Below are positions 52,601-60,019 of a stretch of DNA of 64,000 nt, one piece after another. Made by a program: the position numbers and the translations under genes. The notes beneath the pieces are model-generated. The model made no database searches, was not told where the DNA came from, and saw only the letters and a list, made by a program, of their open reading frames with translations. Within the stretch, counting starts at the first letter, position 1, and every line of letters starts with the position of its first letter. The DNA comes from Candidatus Gastranaerophilales bacterium (GTDB lineage: Bacteria > Cyanobacteriota > Vampirovibrionia > Gastranaerophilales > Gastranaerophilaceae). The stretch is from assembly GCA_900767135.1 (NCBI GenBank), contig CAAFYU010000051.1, positions 1 to 64,000 on the forward strand, in the 5' to 3' direction.

Positions 52601-52897
52601 GACATTATTTCTATGATTAAACACGCTGTAAAAGAAGATGAAGAATTACTAACATCAGAGGAAAGAGTGACAAGAGCCATAAATAAACTAAAAGAAGAAA
52701 TTAACTTTTCTCCGGCTCAAGAAAAATGGTTGGAACTTATTAAAAATCATTTAATAGAGAATTTAACCATAGATAAAGATGATTTTGAATTATTGCCTGT
52801 CTTTACAAGGAAAGGTGGAATATCAGTTGCTAAACGAATTTTCAATGGTATATTTGATACAATAATTTCAAGATTAAATGAACTAATAGCAGCATAA
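49652..52897 (+). CDS. hsdR: Type I restriction endonuclease subunit R
   Basis: HsdR is the nuclease and translocase of a type I restriction complex. The 1081 residues start with a DUF4145-like helical region (about 1-125). The HSDR_N nuclease domain has DGFADYALIVKGNLLGIIEAKK (catalytic E-A-K near 250). SF2 motor motifs follow: ATGTGKT near 375, DECHRGY near 518, LTATPA, and MLGRGTRLCND. The C-terminal part is helical, for binding HsdM. It heads an operon of two small genes, hsdM, hsdS and a Septu-like pair. Confidence 0.95.
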   Translation: MSNFEFLKNEYPELAKLAQLAEIYYAFDPASSIGKLRTFCEFVVKDIYTQQTTIPRGISFKDLISECRNEEFIPEKILNLIDIIRIKGNLAIHEQKGSKEEALQALKDVYFIAYWYYILKTDKKPNFIPFKEPVNTDKKIIDEQKQLIEKLQKQLEVQQQKQQITSEKLIKFKKRSADISNNKQFNFTEKQTRQKLIDLKLNKQGWEIIDFKDDLNLMNLNNVAVRELPTKDGFADYALIVKGNLLGIIEAKKISVGSKNVIEQAKRYSKDVIQGSGIWREYKVPFLYATNGETIHFLDIRNETNIQREILEFHNAVALDEKFQQEKINFKAWLDKNPIESYYNSDKHLYPFQQKAISAAENTILDQKREMMLAMATGTGKTFTILSLIYRLLEAKVIKRVLFLVDRKVLAAQAVTAFSSFSTPHGSKFDKEYEVYSQKFQKEDFEDGATFNPNVLPNEYLTNPQPNHSFVYVSTIQRMTINLQGKYSNISEDDMNEEYEIDAEKLNIPIHAFDLIVVDECHRGYTSKESNIWRDTIKHFDGIKIGLTATPAQHTVAYFNEPIFKYSVEEAVDDGFLVDYDDPIIINSGVKINGVFLKEGEQIELVDVKTGKSRIDYLEDERNFDATDVEKKITVPDCNVKVIRELKKYIEEHVEKTGRFPKTLIFASNDLPNRSHVDEIVEICKKEFNQGDDFVCKITGSPTVDRPLQKIKTFRNRPEPKIVVTVDMLSTGVDVPSIEFIVLLRPVKSRILWEQMLGRGTRLCNDINKDHFTIVDCFNGTLIDYFKNVSGFDYKMQKETVPISEVIEKIYNGENKDYNIKVLTRRLRRIQKNMSGKAYELFSKFIEKGNIGKFADELKNNIENDFIDTMNILRNEEFQNLLVNYPRNDKSFIRAVDYVDEVTSGRVNRYDGTSTTTKDYLNEFCEFVKNNKEQVEAIKLLFNSPKDWNTSALKEINDLLKQNDFKVETLQKIYGSVYHKSLVDIISMIKHAVKEDEELLTSEERVTRAINKLKEEINFSPAQEKWLELIKNHLIENLTIDKDDFELLPVFTRKGGISVAKRIFNGIFDTIISRLNELIAA

Positions 52898-52907
52898 AAG
52901 GAGTTAA

Positions 52908-53537
52908 ATGTTAAGAATAACAAGAAAACTAAAAAATTGGTTTACTGATGAAAAAGAGTTTGATGAAGGTGAATATAAAAATCAATTATTGAATGCTCAC
53001 AAAGAGAATAAAGCTTTTAATGACAAAGTAATATCTACAACTTCTATCGCTGCAGTTCCACTATTAATTAATTTGTCAGAGAAATTATATTTCAATAATT
53101 GTTTAATATATTGGTTGTTTTTAGCATCATTAATACTTTTTGTAGGAATTTTTCTTTTTCAAATAATAAATAATATATTAGCAACAAAAGGTTGTGATAA
53201 AGGGCTAGAAAAAAATTATTCTATTTCGAATTGGTTTTTTGATAAAACTGATAAAATTGAGATAGGTATATATATTTTCTTTTTTATTGCACTTTTACTT
53301 TCATTGATTATGTTTATAATAAACTTAAATATATCAATAAATGATAAGAAAAGTAGTGCAAAATATAGTATAAAAGAAGAAAGGACGATTGGAATGACAG
53401 AACACAAAAATTTAAGAATAAAAAACGAAACTTATACACCTCACAAAACCCAAAGACCAAGTGAAGAGAAAAAATCTCAAACTCCACATCAAATTCAAAG
53501 ACCACAACAACCTCAACGAGAAAAGAAAGGGAAATAA
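52908..53537 (+). CDS. Two-helix membrane protein in the hsd operon
   Basis: The 209 residues have two membrane blocks. The first (about 45-88) probably spans twice; the second (about 118-146) reads IEIGIYIFFFIALLLSLIMFI-like. A basic, Gln/Pro-rich tail follows (about 165-209), ending RPQQPQREKKGK. It starts 10 bases after hsdR, with AAGGAG before the ATG. Such a membrane protein is not a standard part of type I systems. A 46-residue gene just downstream has a similar tail. The function is unknown; a membrane anchor or effector is possible. Confidence 0.6.
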   Translation: MLRITRKLKNWFTDEKEFDEGEYKNQLLNAHKENKAFNDKVISTTSIAAVPLLINLSEKLYFNNCLIYWLFLASLILFVGIFLFQIINNILATKGCDKGLEKNYSISNWFFDKTDKIEIGIYIFFFIALLLSLIMFIINLNISINDKKSSAKYSIKEERTIGMTEHKNLRIKNETYTPHKTQRPSEEKKSQTPHQIQRPQQPQREKKGK

Positions 53538-53543
53538 AAAAGC

Positions 53544-53684
53544 ATGCTCAATAATAGACACAATGAAACTAATTATAGTCATAAATTTATATGTCCTAAT
53601 GATAAAGAAAAACAAAATTCGGTTACACCGAATAAATTAGTTAGACCAACACCAAAACCACAACAACCAAAAGAAAATAAATAA
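53544..53684 (+). CDS. Small protein of 46 residues with P/Q-rich tail
   Basis: The protein reads M-L-N-N-R-H-N-E-T-N-Y-S-H-K-F and ends VRPTPKPQQPKENK. The end resembles the tail of the membrane protein before it, suggesting partial duplication. It starts 6 bases after that gene and ends 19 bases before hsdM. Only a weak AAAGGGA lies upstream, so translation may be coupled. A chance frame is possible. Confidence 0.35.
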   Translation: MLNNRHNETNYSHKFICPNDKEKQNSVTPNKLVRPTPKPQQPKENK

Positions 53685-53703
53685 TAAACAATAGGAAACA
53701 GGA

Positions 53704-55104
53704 ATGGATATAGTAAATAAATTATGGGGGTTTTGTAATATCCTCAAGCACGATGGAATAGACTACGGCGATTATATAGAACAGCTTACATACTTGCTTT
53801 TCTTAAAAATGGCAGATGAAAAAGGTGTTGAAATACCTGATGATTGTAAATGGGAAACGATTAAAACAAAATCGGGTCAAGAACTTTTGGATCATTATTC
53901 TGATGTCCTAAAAAAATTAAGAAAAGAAAAAGGAATTTTAGGCGATATTTTTACTGATGCAACTTCTCGTTTTACACAAGCTGTAAATTTAAAAAAACTA
54001 ATTAATATGGTTGATGAGCAGGACTGGTCTGCTCTTGATGTTGATGTAAAAGGTGCTGCTTTTGAAGGTTTGTTAGAAAAATCAGCCAGTGAAGGGAAAA
54101 AAGGTGCAGGTCAATATTTCACACCACGTCCCCTTATTCAAGCTATCGTAAAAGTAATGCAACCTGACCCAAGAGGCAAAAAAAGTTTTAAAATTTGCGA
54201 TCCTGCTTGCGGAACCGGTGGTTTTTTGATGGTAGCTTATGAATGGTTAATGCAAATAACTAATGGTGTACTTGATAGGGATGATGCAAAAAGAATCAAA
54301 AAAGAAACCTATTACGGGCAAGATTTAGTTGCAAGACCTCGTAGATTAGCATTGATGAATATGTTTCTACATGGAGTAGAACCACATATAAAACTTGGTG
54401 ATACAATTTATGAACCTCTGGATTCTAACAGGTTTGATTGTATTCTTTCTAATCCTCCATTTGGAACTAAAGGCTCAGGCTCAATTCCAACAAGAGATGA
54501 TTTTACGGTAGAAACAACAAACAAACAGCTAAATTTTTTACAACATATAGTAAATGTTTTAAAGCCAAATGGAAGAGCTGCTGTTGTATTACCTGATAAC
54601 TGTCTTTTTGGGGATGTCGCAGGTGATGTCTTTAAAAATGTAATGCAAGATTGTAACGTACACACAATTTTGAGACTTCCAAGAGGTACTTTTACGCCAT
54701 ACTCTCAAGGTGTAAAAGCAAATGTGATTTTCTTTCAAAAAGGAAAACCAACACTAAATACTTGGATATATGATAACAGGTCTAATATTCCAAACATAAC
54801 TAAAAAAGATAGACCTCTAACACTCGAGCATTTTTCTGAATTCATTGAATGCTATGGAAAAGATCCTAACGGACAAAGTCCAAGAGCAGAAAAAGCATCA
54901 AAAGATGAGCGATGGAAGAAATTTGACATTAACGAAATAAAAGGAAGAAACTACAAACTCGATATTTCTTGGCTAAAAGACGAAGATGCAGACGACTTAC
55001 TGGAACCAAATGAACTTATCTCAGACGCTCTTTCAGAATTATCTGCGGTAATGGACGACTTAAATGAATTGTTAGTACTTCTTGAAAATAGTGAGGATGA
55101 ATAA
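53704..55104 (+). CDS. hsdM: Type I modification methyltransferase subunit M
   Basis: HsdM is the N6-adenine methyltransferase of the complex. The 466 residues have an N-terminal helical domain (about 1-130), then GQYFTPRPLIQAIVK. The SAM motif CDPACGTGGFLM lies near 167 and the catalytic NPPFG near 249. The C-terminal helices bind HsdS. AGGAAACAGGA lies just before the ATG. The stop codon overlaps the hsdS start. Confidence 0.96.
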   Translation: MDIVNKLWGFCNILKHDGIDYGDYIEQLTYLLFLKMADEKGVEIPDDCKWETIKTKSGQELLDHYSDVLKKLRKEKGILGDIFTDATSRFTQAVNLKKLINMVDEQDWSALDVDVKGAAFEGLLEKSASEGKKGAGQYFTPRPLIQAIVKVMQPDPRGKKSFKICDPACGTGGFLMVAYEWLMQITNGVLDRDDAKRIKKETYYGQDLVARPRRLALMNMFLHGVEPHIKLGDTIYEPLDSNRFDCILSNPPFGTKGSGSIPTRDDFTVETTNKQLNFLQHIVNVLKPNGRAAVVLPDNCLFGDVAGDVFKNVMQDCNVHTILRLPRGTFTPYSQGVKANVIFFQKGKPTLNTWIYDNRSNIPNITKKDRPLTLEHFSEFIECYGKDPNGQSPRAEKASKDERWKKFDINEIKGRNYKLDISWLKDEDADDLLEPNELISDALSELSAVMDDLNELLVLLENSEDE

Positions 55105-56720
55105 TGGCAGAACTTCCTCAAAATTGGCAAAAAGAATATTTAACCAATATTTGTAATGTTTATCAACCAAAAACTATTTCTACTAAAGAATTATTAGCAG
55201 ATGGGTCTTATCCAGTATATGGAGCTAATGGGCAAATAGGATATTATGATAAATACAACCATGAGTTTTCAGAAGTATTAATAACCTGCAGGGGTGCTAC
55301 TTGTGGCAATATAAATAAATCTGTTCCAAAATCTTGGATTAATGGTAATGCTATGGTAGCATCGCCTATAAGTAATGCTTTATTAGATAAAAATTATTTA
55401 TTCTATTATTTAAAAAATACATCTTTTGCTGATTATATTTCAGGAACGGCACAACCTCAAATAACAAGAACTTCATTGACTAAAATGCCAGTTATTTATC
55501 CACCACTGAATGAGCAAAAACGCATTGTTGAAAAATTAGATAAAATAATGAGAATTGTTGATGGAGTTAATGCAAGATTAGACAAAATTCCAACAGCTCT
55601 AAAGCGTGTTCGTCAGTCAATTTTAAACCAAGCCATTACAGGTGAACTCACAAAAGACTGGCGTGAAAAAAACTTAGACATAATACCTGCATCAATAATG
55701 ATAGAACATTTTAAACAATTATTGTTAGAAAGTTCTTCTAAAAATGAAAGAGATAATATAAATAATATCTTTTCATATAAAGAGAATTATTTCTCCTTTG
55801 GCATTCCACACACTTGGACTTTTTCAATTTTAGAGAAATTGTGTAAATCTTTTAAGTATGGGACATCTACAAAATCTGAATCATCGGGTTTAGTTACTGT
55901 CTTGAGAATGGGAAATATACAAAAAGGAGAAATTGATTGGAATGACCTTGTTTATACTTCAGATTCCAAAGAAATTGAAAAATATAAATTAGAAAAAAAT
56001 GATGTATTATTCAACAGAACAAATAGTCCTGAACTTGTTGGGAAAACAGCTATTTATAGAGGGGAAAGAGCAGCTATTTATGCAGGCTATTTAATAAAAA
56101 TAGAAAATTATAAAATTCTAAATTCAGAATATTTAAATTATGCTCTAAATTCAACATTTGCAAAAGAATGGAAATTGGATGTTAAAACTGATGGAGTAAG
56201 TCAATCTAATATAAATGCTCAAAAACTTGCAAAATTTGAAGTTCCATTACCTCCATTAGAGGAACAAGCAGAAATTGTATGTAGGGTAAAATTGGCATTT
56301 GAAAAATTAGATAAAATAGAATCAAGATATCAAAAAGCAAAAGAATATTCTGATAAACTTACTCAATCAATACTAAATAAAGCATTTAGAGGAGAACTTG
56401 TTCCTCAAGATCCAAATGACAAACCAATTAGTCTTGATGAGATACAAGCTCAAATAGTAGAAAAACCATCAAAAAAAAGAAAAACATTAAAAAATAATAA
56501 GGTGCAAGAAATGGTAAAGGAAATAATTGAAATATTAAAAGAGTATCCTGAAGGTATCTCTCCAGAGGAATTATTTAAAAATTCAAAATATTCTCAAAAG
56601 GATTTTACTGATGACGATATTATTGAATTTTATAAAGAACTTTCAAATTTATTAGACTCAAAATTAACTGAAGAAAAGGATTCTGTTAATCATAAAATAT
56701 TAATAAAGAAGGTAAAATAG
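55104..56720 (+). CDS. hsdS: Type I specificity subunit S
   Basis: HsdS sets the target sequence. The 538 residues contain two target-recognition domains (about 1-135 and 205-405). Each is followed by a helical spacer: LPPLNEQKRIVEKLDKIM-like and PLPPLEEQAEIVCRVKLAFEKLDK. An extra C-terminal region (about 450-538) holds KRKTLKNNK and a helical DUF-like part. Both recognition domains are intact, and no silent hsdS copy is in the window. The end overlaps the start of the ATPase gene by one base. Confidence 0.93.
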   Translation: MAELPQNWQKEYLTNICNVYQPKTISTKELLADGSYPVYGANGQIGYYDKYNHEFSEVLITCRGATCGNINKSVPKSWINGNAMVASPISNALLDKNYLFYYLKNTSFADYISGTAQPQITRTSLTKMPVIYPPLNEQKRIVEKLDKIMRIVDGVNARLDKIPTALKRVRQSILNQAITGELTKDWREKNLDIIPASIMIEHFKQLLLESSSKNERDNINNIFSYKENYFSFGIPHTWTFSILEKLCKSFKYGTSTKSESSGLVTVLRMGNIQKGEIDWNDLVYTSDSKEIEKYKLEKNDVLFNRTNSPELVGKTAIYRGERAAIYAGYLIKIENYKILNSEYLNYALNSTFAKEWKLDVKTDGVSQSNINAQKLAKFEVPLPPLEEQAEIVCRVKLAFEKLDKIESRYQKAKEYSDKLTQSILNKAFRGELVPQDPNDKPISLDEIQAQIVEKPSKKRKTLKNNKVQEMVKEIIEILKEYPEGISPEELFKNSKYSQKDFTDDDIIEFYKELSNLLDSKLTEEKDSVNHKILIKKVK

Positions 56721-58273
56721 TGAAATTAAAAAAATTAAAAATAAAAAAATATAAAAATTTAGAAAATCTGGAAATTGATTTTATGGACTCAAATATTACT
56801 GCAGTACTTGGACAAAACGGCTGTGGAAAATCAAATTTGTTTGAGTTCATTTCAGAAATATTTTTGGACATTGATGAAGGGAAAAAACCGTCATCTAACT
56901 ATAAAATAGAATATTCATTATGGGTTGATAGTAAAACTGTAAATGTAACTATCGAATATGATAGCAAATATAAGATTTGCATTGATTCTGTAGATGATAA
57001 AAAAACTTATGTGAAAGTTCCTAAAACATATGAAAAATATTTACCAAGATTTATTTTTGCGTATTATTCTGGTACAAATCAACGTTTAAAAAAACGATTT
57101 GATCAATCTAAAATTGATTTTCAAAAAAGTTTTCTAAAGCGTGATAAAGAAATACAAACAAGAAAATTTTTGTATGCAGAGAAGAAACACAGTTTATTTG
57201 TTCTTTTAATATTTCTTCTCCTAGATGAGCAGCCTCAAATTAAAGAACTGCTAAAAGAAATATTAAATATTGAATCTCTTTCTATGGCTTTATTTAAACT
57301 CCATCGTCCATATTGGGCTAAAGACAAAAATTCTTATTTTTGGGGTTCTAAAGGTTTTGTTAGTAGATTTTTACAAAAGTTGTATGAAAATGCAATAGCA
57401 CCAATAAAACTTAATGCCACCTCTTATACTCAAAGAGAACAAGGGCAACCAATAAGAGAAAATACTGAATTTATATATTTATATTTTGATAAGATTGAAA
57501 AATTAAAAAGCTTAATGAACTTGTCTGAAATAAAAAAAGATGAGACATCAGACAGATATTTATTTAAAGCTATTGAAAGTATGTATATTTCGGATTTGGT
57601 AGAAGATATTGTTATCAAAACAAATGTAAATAGAGCGAAAAATACTTCAATTAACTTTGATGATTTAAGTGAAGGAGAAATGCAATTATTTACAGTATTG
57701 GGTCTTTTAAAGTTTACAAATACTGAAAATAGTCTTTTCTTGTTAGATGAGCCTGATACTCATTTAAATCCTAATTGGAGTAGATATTATGTTAATAAAT
57801 ACATAAGAGATATTATTGGCTCTATTGAAACTTCAAAAACCCATGTCTTATTGACCACACATGACCCTGTTTTAATTGGAGGCTTAAAGAAAGAAGACGT
57901 TGTTATAATGCAAAGAATGGATGACAACTCAATAAAAGCAGAACATCCTGAAACTGATCCAATGGGTTCTAGTTATGATGGTATTTTAACTGGAGATGGA
58001 TTTGACTTAGGTAGTTCAATATCTCCTGAGTTAGAAGAAACTATTGAACGTAAAATGATTTTGTCGTTTAAAGATGATAAAACTCCTGCTGAAGAATTGG
58101 AGTTAAAAAATTTGAAAAAACAAATAAAAGATTATGATTATGCTATTTCTAATGATGATCCTTTATACAATGAGTACTTAAAAGCAAAATTTAGTATTAT
58201 TGATAAACTTGGAAATATAAAATCAGAGTCTAGTACTAAAATTTTAAAAAAACTATTAAATATAGAGGATTAG
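56720..58273 (+). CDS. ptuA: PtuA-like ATPase (Septu)
   Basis: The 517-residue SMC/ABC-type ATPase resembles PtuA of the Septu defence system. It has AVLGQNGCGKSN (Walker A, about 29-38). The middle is helical, with the YSGTNQRLKK segment. The signature LSEGEMQ lies near 315, the Walker B SLFLLDEPDTHLNPNW near 340, and an H-loop LLTTHDPVL follows. It starts at a GTG overlapping the hsdS stop. An HNH nuclease gene follows at once, as ptuB follows ptuA. In this location it is fused into the type I restriction operon. Confidence 0.85.
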   Translation: MKLKKLKIKKYKNLENLEIDFMDSNITAVLGQNGCGKSNLFEFISEIFLDIDEGKKPSSNYKIEYSLWVDSKTVNVTIEYDSKYKICIDSVDDKKTYVKVPKTYEKYLPRFIFAYYSGTNQRLKKRFDQSKIDFQKSFLKRDKEIQTRKFLYAEKKHSLFVLLIFLLLDEQPQIKELLKEILNIESLSMALFKLHRPYWAKDKNSYFWGSKGFVSRFLQKLYENAIAPIKLNATSYTQREQGQPIRENTEFIYLYFDKIEKLKSLMNLSEIKKDETSDRYLFKAIESMYISDLVEDIVIKTNVNRAKNTSINFDDLSEGEMQLFTVLGLLKFTNTENSLFLLDEPDTHLNPNWSRYYVNKYIRDIIGSIETSKTHVLLTTHDPVLIGGLKKEDVVIMQRMDDNSIKAEHPETDPMGSSYDGILTGDGFDLGSSISPELEETIERKMILSFKDDKTPAEELELKNLKKQIKDYDYAISNDDPLYNEYLKAKFSIIDKLGNIKSESSTKILKKLLNIED

Positions 58274-58275
58274 TT

Positions 58276-59016
58276 TTGCGATACGTTGATATAAATTCCT
58301 TAGAAAATTTAGATGAATTACAAGAAAGATTAAACCTATGCAAAGATTGGAATTGCGTTAAAGAAGAACTGTCAAATTTAAGTCAAAAAACTTGTTGGTA
58401 TTGTGAACACTATATTACTGGCAGTGGTTATGCTGAAATAGATCACTGGCGACCAAAATGTGAAGGGCAATATCCTTGGCTTGAATTTACTTTAAGAAAT
58501 TATATTTATAGTTGTAAAGCTTGCAACAATAAAAAATCAACACATTTTCCTTTAGTTGATGAAGCAAAAAAAGCAAGCTGTGAAATCGAGTTATCTAATG
58601 AAGAACCATTATTATTAAATCCATGCAACAAAGAAGATGTCCGTTCTGTATGTTATGATAATTCTGGACGGTTATTCCCTAGAACAGATAAAATTAAAGA
58701 AAAAGTAAAAATAACAAAACAAATATTAAAATTAGATACTAATGAACGCTTAGCAAAAAAACAAAGAGCATTTAACCAGCTTGACGAAAATTTAAAATAT
58801 ATAAAAAAGTGCAAAAAACGGGAGTTCGCTGATATATTAATAGAACGGATAAATAAACTTATTACATATGATGAAGGCAATGAATTTGTTTGGTCTTTTT
58901 GTATGTACATTGAATCTTGGCTTAGGGATAATGAAAAAGATTTAACAGAGATTCCGATTAGAGAAAAAATTAAATTCCCTCAAGATTTTTGTGAAGTCTA
59001 TTTAGGAGTGGTATAA
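58276..59016 (+). CDS. ptuB: PtuB-like HNH endonuclease (Septu)
   Basis: The 246 residues carry a zinc-stabilised HNH site. CWYCEH (about 39-44) leads to AEIDHWRPKCEG (about 54-65) with the catalytic His. SCKACNNKKSTHFPL then supplies the second Cys pair and the last ligands. The rest is helical. This C-x2-C .. D-H-x-R-P-K .. C-x2-C-N arrangement is the PtuB type. A TTG start follows GAGG and comes directly after the ATPase stop. The two proteins would form the Septu complex that cuts DNA or RNA upon infection. Confidence 0.85.
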   Translation: MRYVDINSLENLDELQERLNLCKDWNCVKEELSNLSQKTCWYCEHYITGSGYAEIDHWRPKCEGQYPWLEFTLRNYIYSCKACNNKKSTHFPLVDEAKKASCEIELSNEEPLLLNPCNKEDVRSVCYDNSGRLFPRTDKIKEKVKITKQILKLDTNERLAKKQRAFNQLDENLKYIKKCKKREFADILIERINKLITYDEGNEFVWSFCMYIESWLRDNEKDLTEIPIREKIKFPQDFCEVYLGVV

Positions 59017-59100
59017 TTAAAAAATTCCCAAAATTTAAAATACATACTTGCAATTTAGAACTCTTTAAGTAATGAATACAACACCTAAAAAGGAGGTCGT

Positions 59101-59324
59101 ATGAGTAAAAATAAGAATATCGCATTAAGCAAAAAGATTTTAGGAAGTTGGAAAAATTAGCTGAGTGGATTTATAATACAGGCACTGTTATTGATTATTT
59201 TTGTAGGACTCAACAAAAAATTGAAGAGCTATATAATCTTACCCCAATCGTAGAAAATTTAAGGCAAGATACTGATGCAGTAAATGCTTATTTTATAAAT
59301 TATCCTGACAACAAGAATTTTTAA
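59101..59324 (+). pseudogene. Frameshifted small gene, possibly -1 frameshift
   Basis: AAGGAGGT lies upstream of an ATG that encodes only 19 residues (MSKNKNIALSKKILGSWKN) before a stop. In the -1 frame the sequence continues KDFRKLEKLAEWIYNTGTVI to a stop at 59324, giving about 74 residues in all. The shift falls at C-AAA-AAG. A strong ribosome site makes an authentic gene likely. It may be broken, or it may use programmed frameshifting. Confidence 0.5.
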
Positions 59325-59506
59325 ATGGTATTTAAGACCTGTTTTAATACTGTTCAAAAAGTGTTCAAAAAAATGAATTGTGTCTGAATGATACATTTTG
59401 AAAGAGTTTGCTTGATATTTAACTTATAGTAAGTGATGAATGTCATTGATGATAAGAGGAAAATTGTTTGAGCAAATTCCAGTAAGTGCACTAATTATCA
59501 TTCGAG
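59325..59506. other. Gap with short direct repeats, no gene
   Basis: TGTTCAAAAAGTGTTCAAAA (near 59352) is a short tandem pair. I see nothing else recognisable. Confidence 0.4.
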
Positions 59507-59935
59507 ATGAACTCAACAAAATTGCTAAGATTGAAACGAATTTTAAATACTATGGATTTACAAGAAAACGAAACTTTGACGTTTAATGATGTTGTAAGTC
59601 GTTCGCAACTAAAACCTACTCGAAATCAAACTTACCAAAAACCTGAAGATCATTATGCTGAAGACGACTCTTTAGCTGATGCTGCAGCAGGGTTTGTTGC
59701 AGGTTTGATGGTAGGTAATCAAAGTTCAAAACAAAATCGTATCAACAAACTTAGAAAAGAAGTCAAAGTGCTTGATGATGAATACAAATTTGAACGTGGT
59801 TTTGAATCTGAATGGTACGAGGACGAACATTTATCAGCTAAATACAAAAATCGTGATGAAGAAAAATATCTACAGGCTCGCAAAGAGGAACTTCGAAACG
59901 CAAATATGGCTTATGACACATATAACTCCAGATGA
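59507..59935 (+). CDS. Unknown 142-residue island protein
   Basis: The protein is hydrophilic and acidic, with a short Ala/Gly-rich helix DAAAGFVAGLMVGN at about residues 64-77 that may be a weak membrane or oligomer segment. A charged helix follows (RINKLRKEVKVLDDEYKFERG). The start is uncertain; an ATG lies at 59507 and another in frame at 59552, neither with a strong ribosome site. It sits between the frameshifted gene and the giant TPR gene. I recognise no family. Confidence 0.5.
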   Translation: MNSTKLLRLKRILNTMDLQENETLTFNDVVSRSQLKPTRNQTYQKPEDHYAEDDSLADAAAGFVAGLMVGNQSSKQNRINKLRKEVKVLDDEYKFERGFESEWYEDEHLSAKYKNRDEEKYLQARKEELRNANMAYDTYNSR

Positions 59936-60007
59936 ACGTAGGGACGATGGTGATATAGACAATATGAATGATTTTTAATATATAGAATATAAAAGTTATT
60001 TTTTTAG

Positions 60008-60013
60008 TAAAAT
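60008..60013 (+). promoter_or_regulatory. -10 box of the giant TPR gene
   Basis: TAAAAT lies exactly 6 bases before the ATG at 60020, without a Shine-Dalgarno sequence. Confidence 0.5.
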
Positions 60014-60019
60014 AGATAT

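Noticed and set aside
59772..59978. 68-residue frame overlapping the end of the 59507 gene
   Set aside because: It overlaps mostly in another frame, without a ribosome site; probably a shadow, though its end past 59935 is unexplained.
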